Shown: positions 1-9,300 of the stretch, in pieces | How positions within the stretch are numbered: the stretch's first letter is position 1 | Layout of the letters: each line of letters begins with the position of its first letter | DNA from: Prevotellaceae bacterium UBA3849 | GTDB taxonomy: Bacteria; Bacteroidota; Bacteroidia; Bacteroidales; Bacteroidaceae | NCBI GenBank assembly: GCA_002392645.1 | Contig: DGHL01000027.1 | Coordinates: forward strand, 1-31,501 | Reading direction: 5' to 3' | DNA length: 31,501 nucleotides | The notes under the pieces: model-generated | What the model saw: only the letters and a program-made list of their open reading frames with translations | Told to the model about the DNA's origin: nothing | Database searches by the model: none | Translations under genes and position numbers: made by a program

Positions 1-3000
1 GTGTCCTTCAGCATAAAGTTCAGTCGTTCCTCAGGATACGAAGGGTCGAGTGGCTGATAGGCATCCCCTGCCTTCAACACGCCCATGGAGGCTATCACCA
101 TCCACTCAGAACGTGGTACAAGGATAGGAATGACATTTTCGTTCAGAAGAGAGGCCCTCACAGAGGTATGCCTGTTTATATAAGCTGCAATACAGTCGCT
201 TATCTCGTCCACCTCCTTATAGGTGTAGCGTCTGTCATGATAGACTACGGCGATATTATCAGGGTGCAGTTCCGCCTGCTTGCGAAACAGCGAGACGATA
301 GTCTGTGTGTCGTCATAAGCCACTTCGGTAGCATTGAATGAGTCAAGCAAGCGTTCGCCGTCGCCATTAAGCAGCGACACTTGCAGCAGGTTACATTCCG
401 GAGTCTGTATGAAAGCATTGACTGCCGTTACGACAGCTGTCGCCATACTCTGCATGAGGCCACGGCTGTAGCGTCCGTTGTCATATTCAATCGTGATTGA
501 CGGCTTACCTTCGTACTCTTGTATATAGAAAGCCAAGCGGAACTTAGGGGTTTTAAGTTCCAGGTTCTCCAACTCCAGTTCCGTACCGCCAATGGTATAG
601 CGGTTCAGCACACCTATCTGGTAGGCAAACATTATCTCCGCTGAGAGGTCATAGTCGGCGGCTACCTGTGCAAACGGATAATTCTCATGTTGCAGCGTGG
701 CTTCAAACTGCTCGCTGACGGTTCTCAGGAAATCCGTTACGCTCTGGCCACAAATCCTTACACTCAGCATCAATGTGTTGACAAACATACCCACTGTATC
801 GGACAGGCGTACGTCAGAACGTCCATTGCTGATAGTGGTCAGCGTAACACGCTCACAGTTTGCGAAGCGTGCCAGTGTATAGCAGACGGCAGCCAATGTC
901 AGGTGGGCAGGCGTTATCTGATGCTCCCGACAGAACAGCTCTGCAGCGTGCAGGTCAAACGGACAGCTGACCGTTCCCGTCTCACCTTGAGGCAAAGGAT
1001 TTGTCAAGTCGGCAGGTACCTCCGTAACTTCCTCGCATTCGTCCAGCTGCTGTCTGAAGAATTCTTTTGCTGCTTTGTATTCCGCACCTTCTTCTGCCTT
1101 TCCCTGCCCTGCAACGTACTGTGCATAACTATATCTCTCAGCTTCAACAGCGTGTCCTTCCAACACCTGACATAGTTGCCTCAGCATTATGTCAACGGAG
1201 GCACCATCAGCCACCAGGTGATGAACGTCCATAAGCAGATATACTCCCTGCTCAGTCTCCACAACCTCCATTCTGCAGAGCGGTCCTTTGCTGAGATTGA
1301 ACGGTTTCACAAATTCGTGCTTGTAGGCATAAAGTTCATTCTCCTTCATACCTGTAACGGGCACTTCTACTGTCAGTTCCGGGTGTACTGTCTGTACAAC
1401 GTTGCCATCTTGTATGCCGAAACAAACCGTGAGCTGAGGATGAATCCTGACAAGTGTCTTTGCAGCCTCTGCCAGCCGGGCAGCGTCGGTATCCTTTGGA
1501 AAGGCTGCCTTTACTGGTATGTTGTATATGGTGGACTGCGGTTGCTTTATGCACTCAACATAAACACCAGCCTGCGCATAACTCAAAGGGAACGTAGAGA
1601 GCTTAAGCCCATCGTTCTCATCATCGTTCTCATCACTCACATTCTTTCTTAAAAGCGTCGTGAGTATTTCGTTCTCTATACTCTGCACCGTGCCAGTCTT
1701 TACGAGAGCCTTGGCGTTAAGCGTTACACCGAAGCGTTTGTTCACCTGCACGGCGAGTTTTATCGCCATTATGCTTGTCAGTCCGGCATAGCCGAGGATG
1801 GTTGTGACATCAAAATCATCGTTATGGATAATATCTGTCACCATCTGCTTCAGTTCCTCCTCCAGGATGTTCAGTGGTCTGTCACCGCTGCCTTTGTTCT
1901 TCCTTACCGGCAATGGCAGTTGTTTTTTGTCCACCTTCTGATTCTGGTTCAGTGGAATGCTGTCTATCTGCATTGTCACAGCCGGCACCATATACGGTGG
2001 TTTATCTTCCATTATGAAGGCGTCAAGGGCTTCTGTGTCCACTTGTTCGTCAGCCACGATATAGGCTGCTATGTATTTTCCGCCTCCTTCCTGTTCAAAG
2101 GCCTGGACCGTCACATCCCTGATGCCTGGATACTGGCGTATCACGCCCTCCACCTCTTTCAGTTCTATGCGGAAGCCGCGTATCTTTACCTGTCCGTCAC
2201 GACGACCCACGAACTGCATGTTGCCGTCAGGCAGATAACGTACCACGTCGCCTGTGCGGTAGCAGCGCAGTCCTGACTGCAAATCGTGAACTGCAAACGG
2301 TGCACTGACAAACGCCTCCGCCGTTTTCTCCGGCTGGTTGAGGTAACCGCGTGCCACCTGCGGACCATTGACCCACAGTTCACCCAATGCGCCGACTGGC
2401 TGACGATTTCCGTATCGGTCAACCACGAACAGATGCATATTTGGCACAGCCTTGCCTATGGGAATGTCTTGCAGTTGCTCGCGCACCACGTAGGACGTAA
2501 CATAGCAGTTGCCCTCCGTAGGTCCGTAGCAGTTGACTAACTGGTATGTTGTAGGCGGGGTTACATCTGCAAGTTTCTCTCCGCCAGTGAGGAACACCTT
2601 CAGCGAATGGTTGTCTATATCATTGACAAACTGCCTTGCAACCTGTGTGGTCATAAAGGCGTGGGTAATGCTGTTTTCCTCAAAATATTCATTCAATGCC
2701 ATCAGGTCGAGGCGCATCTCCTCTGGAATAATATAGATGGTGGCTCCTCCCGTGAGCGGTGCCCAGAGTTCCATCATGATGGCATCGAAGCCGAAACTGG
2801 CGTATGCCCCTATGCGGCTGTCGACATCAATGTGGTTGACATGACAGTGCATCCTGCAGAATGACATCACGTTGCCATGCTCCAGCATCACGCCTTTCGG
2901 CATTCCCGTAGTGCCTGAGGTGTAGAGAAGGACGAAGAGGGAGGAGGGAAGAGGAAGGTGGGAAGAGGGGGTATTACCATAGTCCCCATATAAACTCTCA

Positions 3001-4766
3001 TCCTTCATCCAAAAGCCCTCATCCGTTATGTCCGATGTGCTTAGCACCTCGCCCTCATAGCCGCTCACTCTCGGCAGGAAGGAATCGTCTGCAATCAGCA
3101 GCCTTGCCCCAGCATCCTTCATCATGAACATAAGGCGTTCCTCTGGATATGTAGGGTCAAGCGGCAGATAGGCATACCCGGCTTTCAGCACACCGAGCGC
3201 AGCTATCACCATCCACTCGGAACGTGGCACAAGGATAGCAACTACATCTTCGCTTGGAAGAGAGGTGCTCGCAGGGTTGCCCTCCCCAGCAAAACGGTGG
3301 AGACGCGAAGCGGAAGGGGTGTCAAGGTCACTGAGGACCGGGGCGGGTCTGTTTATGTATGCCGCAAGTTTTTCTGACAGTTCGTCAACTTCCTTATAAG
3401 TATATTGTCTGTCCTTGAATATCACTGCCAGCTTATCTGGCTGCAGTGTAGCCAATTCCTTGAAAACGCTTACCACTGTCTGCGTCTTGTCAAAAGGCAT
3501 TTCATTGTCGTTGAAGCTATCAAGTCTCTCAATTTGCCTGTCGTTGGTTATGCAGATATCGCGGAGTCTCTCCTCACGCAGCATTCCGTTCACCACAGCC
3601 TCATAACAATCCGTAAACTCCTCTATGAGTCGTTCGGAGTATTCTTCGTCATACTCCACGCGCACCCATATATGCCCGTCTCTCATATATGCTTTCATAT
3701 AAAGGCGGTCTTCCTCCTTATCTGGCTTCAGCTGTATGGTTTGCATAGGGCTGCCCATAAGTTCCGCATCGCCAAACAACCCGCCATGCCACGCAAAGGT
3801 ATTGTCGGGCATCAGATGCATGTCATTGACAACGTCGATAAACGAGTAAGCACCATGCTCCATGCATCCCGTCATCAGTTCTTGCTGGCGCAGCAACAAT
3901 TGCATCACCGTAGTGTCATCGTCAAAAAGACAGTACACGGGTACGGAGTGTACGAACATTCCCTGTGTCCTGCGAAGGCGCTTGTCCTGCCTGCCGCTGT
4001 GCACGGTGCGTGTGAATGAGGCTTGCACATTGTTGTATCGTGCCAGCAGGTAGGCATAGGCAGTGGTCATGAGAGTGCTTTTATATATGCCGTGGACACT
4101 GCAGAAAGACTCTACTGCGTGCAAGTCTGTGTCAAGCATCCTCTCTATACAGGCAATCTTACCCGTGTTTGGGATATCCGGCATCAGCGAAGTGTTTATC
4201 TCCCCTGCGGCAGAGAAGTTGTCAGCATACCACCGCTTATCCTTCTCGTATGCAGCAGAAGCACGCAGTTGCTTCTCTTCCTCCACGGTATCGACAAGGG
4301 TCAGAGCCTCAGGTTCTAACGGTTTTCCGTTATAGGCGGCATCGATATCATGAAGCAGGATATTCATAGAAGTACCATCATGAATGATGTGATGGAAGTT
4401 CAATAGCAGATAGTAATGCTGTTCATCTTCCAATAGGAATACCTGAAACAACCTGCCACCAACAAGTCGGAACGGTTTTACAATATCAAGAGGGGCTCTG
4501 CCGTTCAGTGGTTCGATGCTGAGTGAGAGCGGTTCCGTCTCTATATGTTGCACAGGAATACCGTCGTCCCTCACCTCAATTACGGTAAAGAGGGTCGGGT
4601 GAGCCTTCAGGGCTGTCTCTACTGCACGACACATCCTGTCGGGGTTGAGCGTGTGGTCGAATTTATATAAATACGGCAGGCTGTAGCAGTCGCCTCCCTT
4701 GTCCTGACACTCCAGATAGATACCCATCTGCGCCTGTGTCAATGTAAAATGTCGTTCATCTGTCAT
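1..4766 (-). CDS. Nonribosomal peptide synthetase, C-A-T-C-A(partial); continues past the left edge
   Basis: About 1588 residues are visible on the minus strand; the reading frame is open to base 1, so the C-terminus lies outside. Domains: condensation C1 about residues 5-425 with active-site HHIIHDG at 125-131; adenylation A1 about 425-955 with LKAGYAYLPLDP, YTSGTTGMPKG (from 615), FDAIMMELW, CYGPTEGN, GRRDGQVKIRGFRIE (from 854) and the A10 lysine at 944 (NQNQKVDKKQLP); carrier domain with LGYAGLTSIMA, phosphopantetheine serine about 998; condensation C2 with HHLVADG from 1182; then a second A domain cut just after LKAGDAYQPLDPSYPEERL. By alignment to the GrsA pocket I read the A1 specificity residues as D-A-M-F-L-G-C-C-Y-K, which suggests an aliphatic or other hydrophobic amino acid (inference). 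No epimerisation domain precedes C2. The start ATG overlaps the stop of the preceding small gene (ATGA). A C domain at the N-terminus with no visible upstream NRPS points to an acyl-starter C domain or a partner encoded elsewhere. Confidence 0.95.
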   Translation of the reverse strand, partial: MTDERHFTLTQAQMGIYLECQDKGGDCYSLPYLYKFDHTLNPDRMCRAVETALKAHPTLFTVIEVRDDGIPVQHIETEPLSLSIEPLNGRAPLDIVKPFRLVGGRLFQVFLLEDEQHYYLLLNFHHIIHDGTSMNILLHDIDAAYNGKPLEPEALTLVDTVEEEKQLRASAAYEKDKRWYADNFSAAGEINTSLMPDIPNTGKIACIERMLDTDLHAVESFCSVHGIYKSTLMTTAYAYLLARYNNVQASFTRTVHSGRQDKRLRRTQGMFVHSVPVYCLFDDDTTVMQLLLRQQELMTGCMEHGAYSFIDVVNDMHLMPDNTFAWHGGLFGDAELMGSPMQTIQLKPDKEEDRLYMKAYMRDGHIWVRVEYDEEYSERLIEEFTDCYEAVVNGMLREERLRDICITNDRQIERLDSFNDNEMPFDKTQTVVSVFKELATLQPDKLAVIFKDRQYTYKEVDELSEKLAAYINRPAPVLSDLDTPSASRLHRFAGEGNPASTSLPSEDVVAILVPRSEWMVIAALGVLKAGYAYLPLDPTYPEERLMFMMKDAGARLLIADDSFLPRVSGYEGEVLSTSDITDEGFWMKDESLYGDYGNTPSSHLPLPSSLFVLLYTSGTTGMPKGVMLEHGNVMSFCRMHCHVNHIDVDSRIGAYASFGFDAIMMELWAPLTGGATIYIIPEEMRLDLMALNEYFEENSITHAFMTTQVARQFVNDIDNHSLKVFLTGGEKLADVTPPTTYQLVNCYGPTEGNCYVTSYVVREQLQDIPIGKAVPNMHLFVVDRYGNRQPVGALGELWVNGPQVARGYLNQPEKTAEAFVSAPFAVHDLQSGLRCYRTGDVVRYLPDGNMQFVGRRDGQVKIRGFRIELKEVEGVIRQYPGIRDVTVQAFEQEGGGKYIAAYIVADEQVDTEALDAFIMEDKPPYMVPAVTMQIDSIPLNQNQKVDKKQLPLPVRKNKGSGDRPLNILEEELKQMVTDIIHNDDFDVTTILGYAGLTSIMAIKLAVQVNKRFGVTLNAKALVKTGTVQSIENEILTTLLRKNVSDENDDENDGLKLSTFPLSYAQAGVYVECIKQPQSTIYNIPVKAAFPKDTDAARLAEAAKTLVRIHPQLTVCFGIQDGNVVQTVHPELTVEVPVTGMKENELYAYKHEFVKPFNLSKGPLCRMEVVETEQGVYLLMDVHHLVADGASVDIMLRQLCQVLEGHAVEAERYSYAQYVAGQGKAEEGAEYKAAKEFFRQQLDECEEVTEVPADLTNPLPQGETGTVSCPFDLHAAELFCREHQITPAHLTLAAVCYTLARFANCERVTLTTISNGRSDVRLSDTVGMFVNTLMLSVRICGQSVTDFLRTVSEQFEATLQHENYPFAQVAADYDLSAEIMFAYQIGVLNRYTIGGTELELENLELKTPKFRLAFYIQEYEGKPSITIEYDNGRYSRGLMQSMATAVVTAVNAFIQTPECNLLQVSLLNGDGERLLDSFNATEVAYDDTQTIVSLFRKQAELHPDNIAVVYHDRRYTYKEVDEISDCIAAYINRHTSVRASLLNENVIPILVPRSEWMVIASMGVLKAGDAYQPLDPSYPEERLNFMLKD

Positions 4767-5032
4767 CTTCCCATGATTTTCTGTTCCTTTGCCTTCTCCT
4801 TGTATTCAGCCTGCGCCTTCTTCATCTGCGCTATGAAGTCGGGGCTGCCCTGCAGAGCGCAGTAGCCTATGCTGGCTGCAGCACGACTGGCATCAACATC
4901 GCTCTGCCAGTGTGCTCCTACTATCACACGACTGTTACAATAGTCCCATCCACGGCTGAATATCTCGGTCTGTGCGTTCAAGCTCATTGCAGCCACCACA
5001 GCAAATAAAGGAGATAGTAATAGTCTTTTCAT
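4763..5032 (-). CDS. Internally deleted PAP2/class A acid phosphatase: signal peptide plus last catalytic motif only
   Basis: The 89-residue product starts with a clear signal peptide (MKRLLLSPLFAVVAAMSLNAQ) and passes directly into FSRGWDYCNSRVIVGAHW and QSDVDASRAAASIGY. That contains the third motif of the PAP2/nonspecific acid phosphatase family, SRxxxxxHxxxD. The first two motifs (KxxxxxxRP and PSGH), which need roughly another 150 residues, are absent, so phosphatase activity is not expected. The simplest reading is an in-frame internal deletion that kept both ends. The gene is the first of the NRPS transcript: a good promoter lies 47-78 bases upstream and its TGA overlaps the NRPS ATG by four bases, so translating this ORF probably delivers ribosomes to the NRPS start. 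Whether the peptide itself has a function is unknown. The alternative, a genuine small secreted protein that reuses this motif, cannot be excluded. Confidence 0.75.
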   Translation of the reverse strand: MKRLLLSPLFAVVAAMSLNAQTEIFSRGWDYCNSRVIVGAHWQSDVDASRAAASIGYCALQGSPDFIAQMKKAQAEYKEKAKEQKIMGR

Positions 5033-5078
5033 GATACCAAATGTGCTTCCAATCTTGATTTAGTTTTCGTTAATATTG

Positions 5079-5110
5079 CAAAGATAAAGTTTTTTTTCTA
5101 TTCCCACAAA
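5079..5110 (-). promoter_or_regulatory. Promoter for the phosphatase remnant and NRPS
   Basis: On the minus strand a TTTG (5110-5107), a 20-base spacer and TATCTTTG (5086-5079) match the Bacteroidetes primary sigma factor consensus TTTG / TAnnTTTG. Predicted transcription start is about 5072, giving a leader of about 40 bases before the ATG at 5032. Confidence 0.75.
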
Positions 5111-5182
5111 CTTTTTACAGAGATTTTACAATGCGATGGGGAAAAAGAAATAAAAACGGAGGTCAATTATATCAATTATAAA

Positions 5183-5214
5183 TTTGCCTGATTAAAGAAA
5201 AATATGTAACTTTG
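5183..5214 (+). promoter_or_regulatory. Promoter for the O-methyltransferase, nearly leaderless
   Basis: TTTG at 5183-5186, 20 bases, then TAACTTTG at 5207-5214 match the Bacteroidetes consensus well. The ATG of the next gene begins at 5222, only seven bases past the -7 box, so the transcript should start at or within a few bases of the start codon. Confidence 0.75.
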
Positions 5215-5221
5215 CGGTATT

Positions 5222-5905
5222 ATGGCAAAAAGCAAAACACAAAATCCTAATCATACGACATTGGAAGGCGAGACACTGCTGGACGATTACGTACTGGCCC
5301 ACAGCGACAATGAGCCCGAATACCTGTACAAATTATGGCGCGCCACAAACATACACATGCTGCATGGCCGCATGGCATCAGGCAGGCTGCAAGGCAGACT
5401 GCTCAAGATGCTCGTGCAGATGGCACGACCAGAGAGCATCATTGAGGTCGGCACGTTCTCCGGCTACTCGGCTTTGTGCATGGCTGAGGGACTGCAATCT
5501 AACGGCAAGGGGCACCTCTACACCTTTGAAATAAACGATGAACAGGAGCCTTTCACCCGACAGTGGATAGAGCAGTCGCCATGGGCTGAGCGTATCACCT
5601 TTATCATTGGCGACGCCGCAAAGGAGGCACAGAAGCTCGGCAAGCAGTTTGATTTTGCCTTCCTTGACGGTGACAAGCGCACCTACGTTGAGACTTACGA
5701 AGCATTGCTGCCGCTGATGACACCGGGGGCTTTCATCCTTGCCGACAATACCCTGTGGGACGGACATGTCATTGACCCGGAATATGACCGCGACCACCAG
5801 ACGCAAGGCATACGCCGCTTTAATGACCATGTAAAGACTGACGAAAGAGTGACGCGCGTCATACTGCCACTGCGCGACGGACTGACTATTATAAGGAAGA
5901 ATTGA
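5222..5905 (+). CDS. SAM-dependent O-methyltransferase, catechol/caffeoyl-CoA type (family 3)
   Basis: The 227-residue protein is a complete class I methyltransferase of the cation-dependent O-methyltransferase family (about 220 residues is usual). The SAM site is IIEVGTFSGYSALCMAEGL (about 73-91), an acidic residue for the ribose sits in LYTFEIND (E103), and the metal/substrate residues are in FAFLDGDK (146-152, D149 and D151) and ADNTLWDG (174-181). It has no signal peptide and should be cytoplasmic. The usual chemistry is transfer of a methyl group from SAM to a hydroxyl of a small aromatic or similar molecule; the substrate cannot be read from the sequence. It is divergent from the NRPS transcript and has its own promoter, so a tailoring role for the peptide is possible but unsupported; this family also occurs widely as a lone housekeeping gene. 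Confidence 0.9.
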   Translation: MAKSKTQNPNHTTLEGETLLDDYVLAHSDNEPEYLYKLWRATNIHMLHGRMASGRLQGRLLKMLVQMARPESIIEVGTFSGYSALCMAEGLQSNGKGHLYTFEINDEQEPFTRQWIEQSPWAERITFIIGDAAKEAQKLGKQFDFAFLDGDKRTYVETYEALLPLMTPGAFILADNTLWDGHVIDPEYDRDHQTQGIRRFNDHVKTDERVTRVILPLRDGLTIIRKN

Positions 5906-5968
5906 AGGATTAAAGAATTGAAAAAACTTTGCTGCGTAGAAAAGGCGGGGAGATGGTCGGGGTACCGA

Positions 5969-6038
5969 CATTTATATAAACAAAAACGAGGAGAGGTACT
6001 TGAAAGAGTGCTTCTCCTCGTTTTCGTTTATATAAATG
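5969..6038. terminator. Long inverted repeat between convergent genes, likely bidirectional terminator
   Basis: Arms at 5969-5996 and 6011-6038 are complementary over 28 bases with two mismatches; the arm begins CATTTATATAAAC and its inner half is ACGAGGAGA. The loop is 14 bases. It lies between the end of the plus-strand methyltransferase and the end of the minus-strand small gene, and AT-rich outer arms supply a T-rich tail in either direction. Confidence 0.6.
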
Positions 6039-6140
6039 CGTTATAAAGGCATTGCCCATAGTGCGAAACATGATAGCCTTTACATGGTAAAATGAATGAC
6101 ACCTCCGTGCAAACAAAGACACGGGAATATTGACACTACA

Positions 6141-6329
6141 TCAATAGTCATCATCGTCATCCATATCACCTGGATCTATCGGTTCAGGATGTATTATAAT
6201 ATCATCGTCAGTGATTGACGGATCATCTTCAAGATATGACGTGGTCTGCGTATGTGACGCATTTATCATCAGGTTATCATCCTCTATCATCTCCACCGAG
6301 ATTACCGGACTTATATAGATTTTCTTCAT
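6141..6329 (-). CDS. Small acidic MKKIYISP-type protein of unknown function
   Basis: I do not know the function. The best start is the ATG at 6329, giving 62 residues beginning MKKIYISPVISVEMIEDDNL, because a GAGGA ribosome site lies seven bases before it; a longer frame to 6362 has no such support. The N-terminal pattern, lysine-rich start followed by YxxP and a short hydrophobic/acidic helix-like stretch, resembles the many short Bacteroidetes proteins that begin MKKxYxxP, all uncharacterised as far as I know. The second half is strongly acidic, with PSITDDDIIIHPEPIDPGD and a terminal run DDDDDY. There is no classical signal peptide or cysteine. It follows the giant surface-protein gene by 48 bases, so the two are probably co-transcribed. 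Its size, conserved-looking leader and variable acidic tail would fit a peptide precursor, but no modifying enzyme is adjacent. Confidence 0.65.
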   Translation of the reverse strand: MKKIYISPVISVEMIEDDNLMINASHTQTTSYLEDDPSITDDDIIIHPEPIDPGDMDDDDDY

Positions 6330-6377
6330 CTTGTTATCCTCGTTTATTTCATCTAATAACATTGATCTCCCCTTCCC

Positions 6378-9300
6378 TTACTTGACTATCTTACGGCCAT
6401 TGATAATGTAAACGCCACTTGGAGCATTGTTAAGTCCCAGTGAACTGCTACTTACCTTCTGACCGCTAAGATTATACATCGCTGCATCCTTAGGCATCTC
6501 GGTGATGTCGCCATCAGCATTGACAAGGATGATGCCTGTGGCAACCTCGTCATCCTCATACTCTCCGTCGAACAGGTCTTCCACATAGAAGGACATTGCC
6601 TTTGCACCTGCACCCACAGAAGCATTGTTTAGTTTGAAATATGAGCGATAGCCACCTATCTTGGCATCCTTTGAATAGCAATAGAGTCCGTCCTGCTGTG
6701 CGAAATACGACATTGCCGGCATGGTCTCACGCATATATACTCCCTTGAATGTATATTCACCTCCGTTGATATCAACGTCAAAGCGTGACGGATCGACCAC
6801 ACCAGTGGTGGTGCCATTAAGTTTCTCAACGGTCTCAGCACCTTCAATGGTTACATTCTTGAAACTGAACGTGCCTGCCTTGGTAGGCTTTATTATATAA
6901 GGACGACCCGCCTCTATATATGTGTTGGCATGGCGAACGAAATGTAATACTCCTTCGTCGTTTACACCATCACACGTTACAAGCGCATAGCCCTCGCCGA
7001 ATACTCGCTCTGCTTCCTGTGTGCTGACAGAGAATGGCAGACAGATGCCCTCCCAATTGCCAGCAGCGAAGCTACGTGCCTTCAGCGTACCGCGGTCGGC
7101 GTAAGACTCATTGGTCAGTTCCGACTTACGACGGTCGTTGATTGTTATGTTGCGGTTCTCAAGAGTACTCGTGAAGTTTGCAGGATTCTCCCACGTAAAT
7201 GTAAGATCATCCGCATCAGTTGTACCAGCATAGTTCTTCTCCTGATTGGTGGCATTATATACCAATGCGCCAGGTTTGCTCGTTATAGCATACTTACAAT
7301 TATTAGGGAATCCTGCCGGTACGAATGAGAATCCTCCGAACTCGGGTTTACTTCCTGGCTGGAACACAAAGTATGTCTTACCTGCACTTACATGGAATGA
7401 GTAACGTACGTATGCCTTGTGAGGCAGGGCAAAACCACCATTGGCAAGGCGGATGATACTCTCGCGCTCGCCCTTGGCAGGCCATGCAGCAAGAAGGTGC
7501 TGACGGTCTTCTGCCGTGCCACGGAACTCGCTCCAATCAAATGAACATCCATCTTCCTTATCTGCATCTGGGGAACTGAAGTTCCATACATTCTCGATAA
7601 CATTCTCCTTCTTGCTACAACGGGATATACCCAGTGTAAACGAGCCTGCATGGTTTTCATCATCACCAGTAGGCAGATATTTACTTATGTTACCAAAAGA
7701 GTTGACCATCGTTACAGGCTTACCGGTTTCATCAGTAATATACAACGGACGCCATTTCATCTTGTAGGCGGTCTTTGAGGCATCAGCTACGCCATAATGA
7801 TAATCGCATGAACCATTCTGCACGAGATACACTATAAGCGTACCGCTCTCACGCGGTTCAAACTTAAGGAATGCACCTCGACATGGCAACTTATAGGTAG
7901 TATTATAATACACCTCTGTACTCTGCTCATACTCGGTACCACTTCCATATGTATAGTTATTACCGTTGCTGAGTGTCATTGTTGAAGGCTGCAGCGCCGA
8001 CATGTTCTTTTCATCTACAGGGTTCTGTGCACCTGCATTAAAGTAATCGAAACCATCTATGGTACGGTTGTATGTCGGATCATTGTCTGGCAGTTCACTA
8101 CCTATACGGCTGGCTGCACCTGCAGCACTCTTGTATGACCATGTATCCGTCCTTACCTTTTCAGGGTCAGCGTTGTTATACTTATTATCACTGTCACTCC
8201 ATCCGCCAAACGTCATCGTGATATCGGTGCTGATGTTGGTTGTTGACACCATAGTACCTGACTGTATGTTCTGGTCTCCATAAGCATCAAGGGTCTCGGC
8301 TATGGCAAATGTCGGAATGTCAATAATCTGCAAATCATAATAAGGTGTCTTGTTCACGCAGTCACCGAGCGAAGCATCGGTTGACTCAACAGTCGCAGTG
8401 ACACGCAACTTGAAGATATTGTCACCTATGAGCGTCATCTTCTGTGGGTCAAGTGCACCATTTGAGCCTACTGTCACATAGTCTTTGGCATTGACTCCTA
8501 TGCCATAGGCATCACTTACGGCAAAAGATACATTTGCATTGTCATTGTCATAAAGCTTTGGCACTTCGCTTGAAAGACCATTCATAAAGGTAGATGCTAT
8601 AAGCGGTGCCTCTGACTCGCTCTGTGTAGTGCTACGGTCAAAGATGAACGCTGGCTGATAAGAGAAACCATGCAGGTTAAGGTTACCACCCTCGGTCAAA
8701 TCATACAGATAATATGTCTCGCCTGCAATCAACGGCTTGGTGAAAGTATAGTCACCCAGCAGGTTTCCGTCTGCATCGTATGTTGCCTTTGGATAAGTGA
8801 TACTTGTGTTACCTGTGTTACGGAATACCTCGTCTGTACATACGCCATTAGCATCGCGCGAAATAAGCACGATAGTATTGTTCTTCCAGAACTTGGCATC
8901 AATGGTGAGATAACCATTGACGGTAGGATTAAACTGATAGAAGGCACCTGCCGATGGTATGCCGTCTTCGTCAAGGTCAAGCACGATGTTTGACTTCACA
9001 ATTACGGAGTTTGTTTCATGCGCACAGCACTTAGGAGTAGCTTCTGCCGTCGCAACCGTAGTCCAGTCAGCTGCAGCCTCTGCACTTGTGGCCGGCGTAC
9101 CGATAGTCATGCTGATACCTGGCACTCCTTCTATGACTGTACCACCGTAAATCAAACCTGATGTAAGGAAGTGCATGCGGCCGTTTGCTTCCGCCATATG
9201 ACTTGCATCAAAACGTGGATTCGTTGCATGCTCTTCACAACCATTTTCCTTACAAGTAGAAATAACCTCCCATTTTGCACGCTCCTCACCATTTACTATT

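Noticed and set aside
687..4369. Several plus-strand frames of 60-200 codons
   Set aside because: All are antisense to the NRPS, which has every expected motif in order on the minus strand.
6330..6362. Upstream ATG for the small acidic protein
   Set aside because: The GAGGA site and MKKxYxxP pattern both favour the ATG at 6329.
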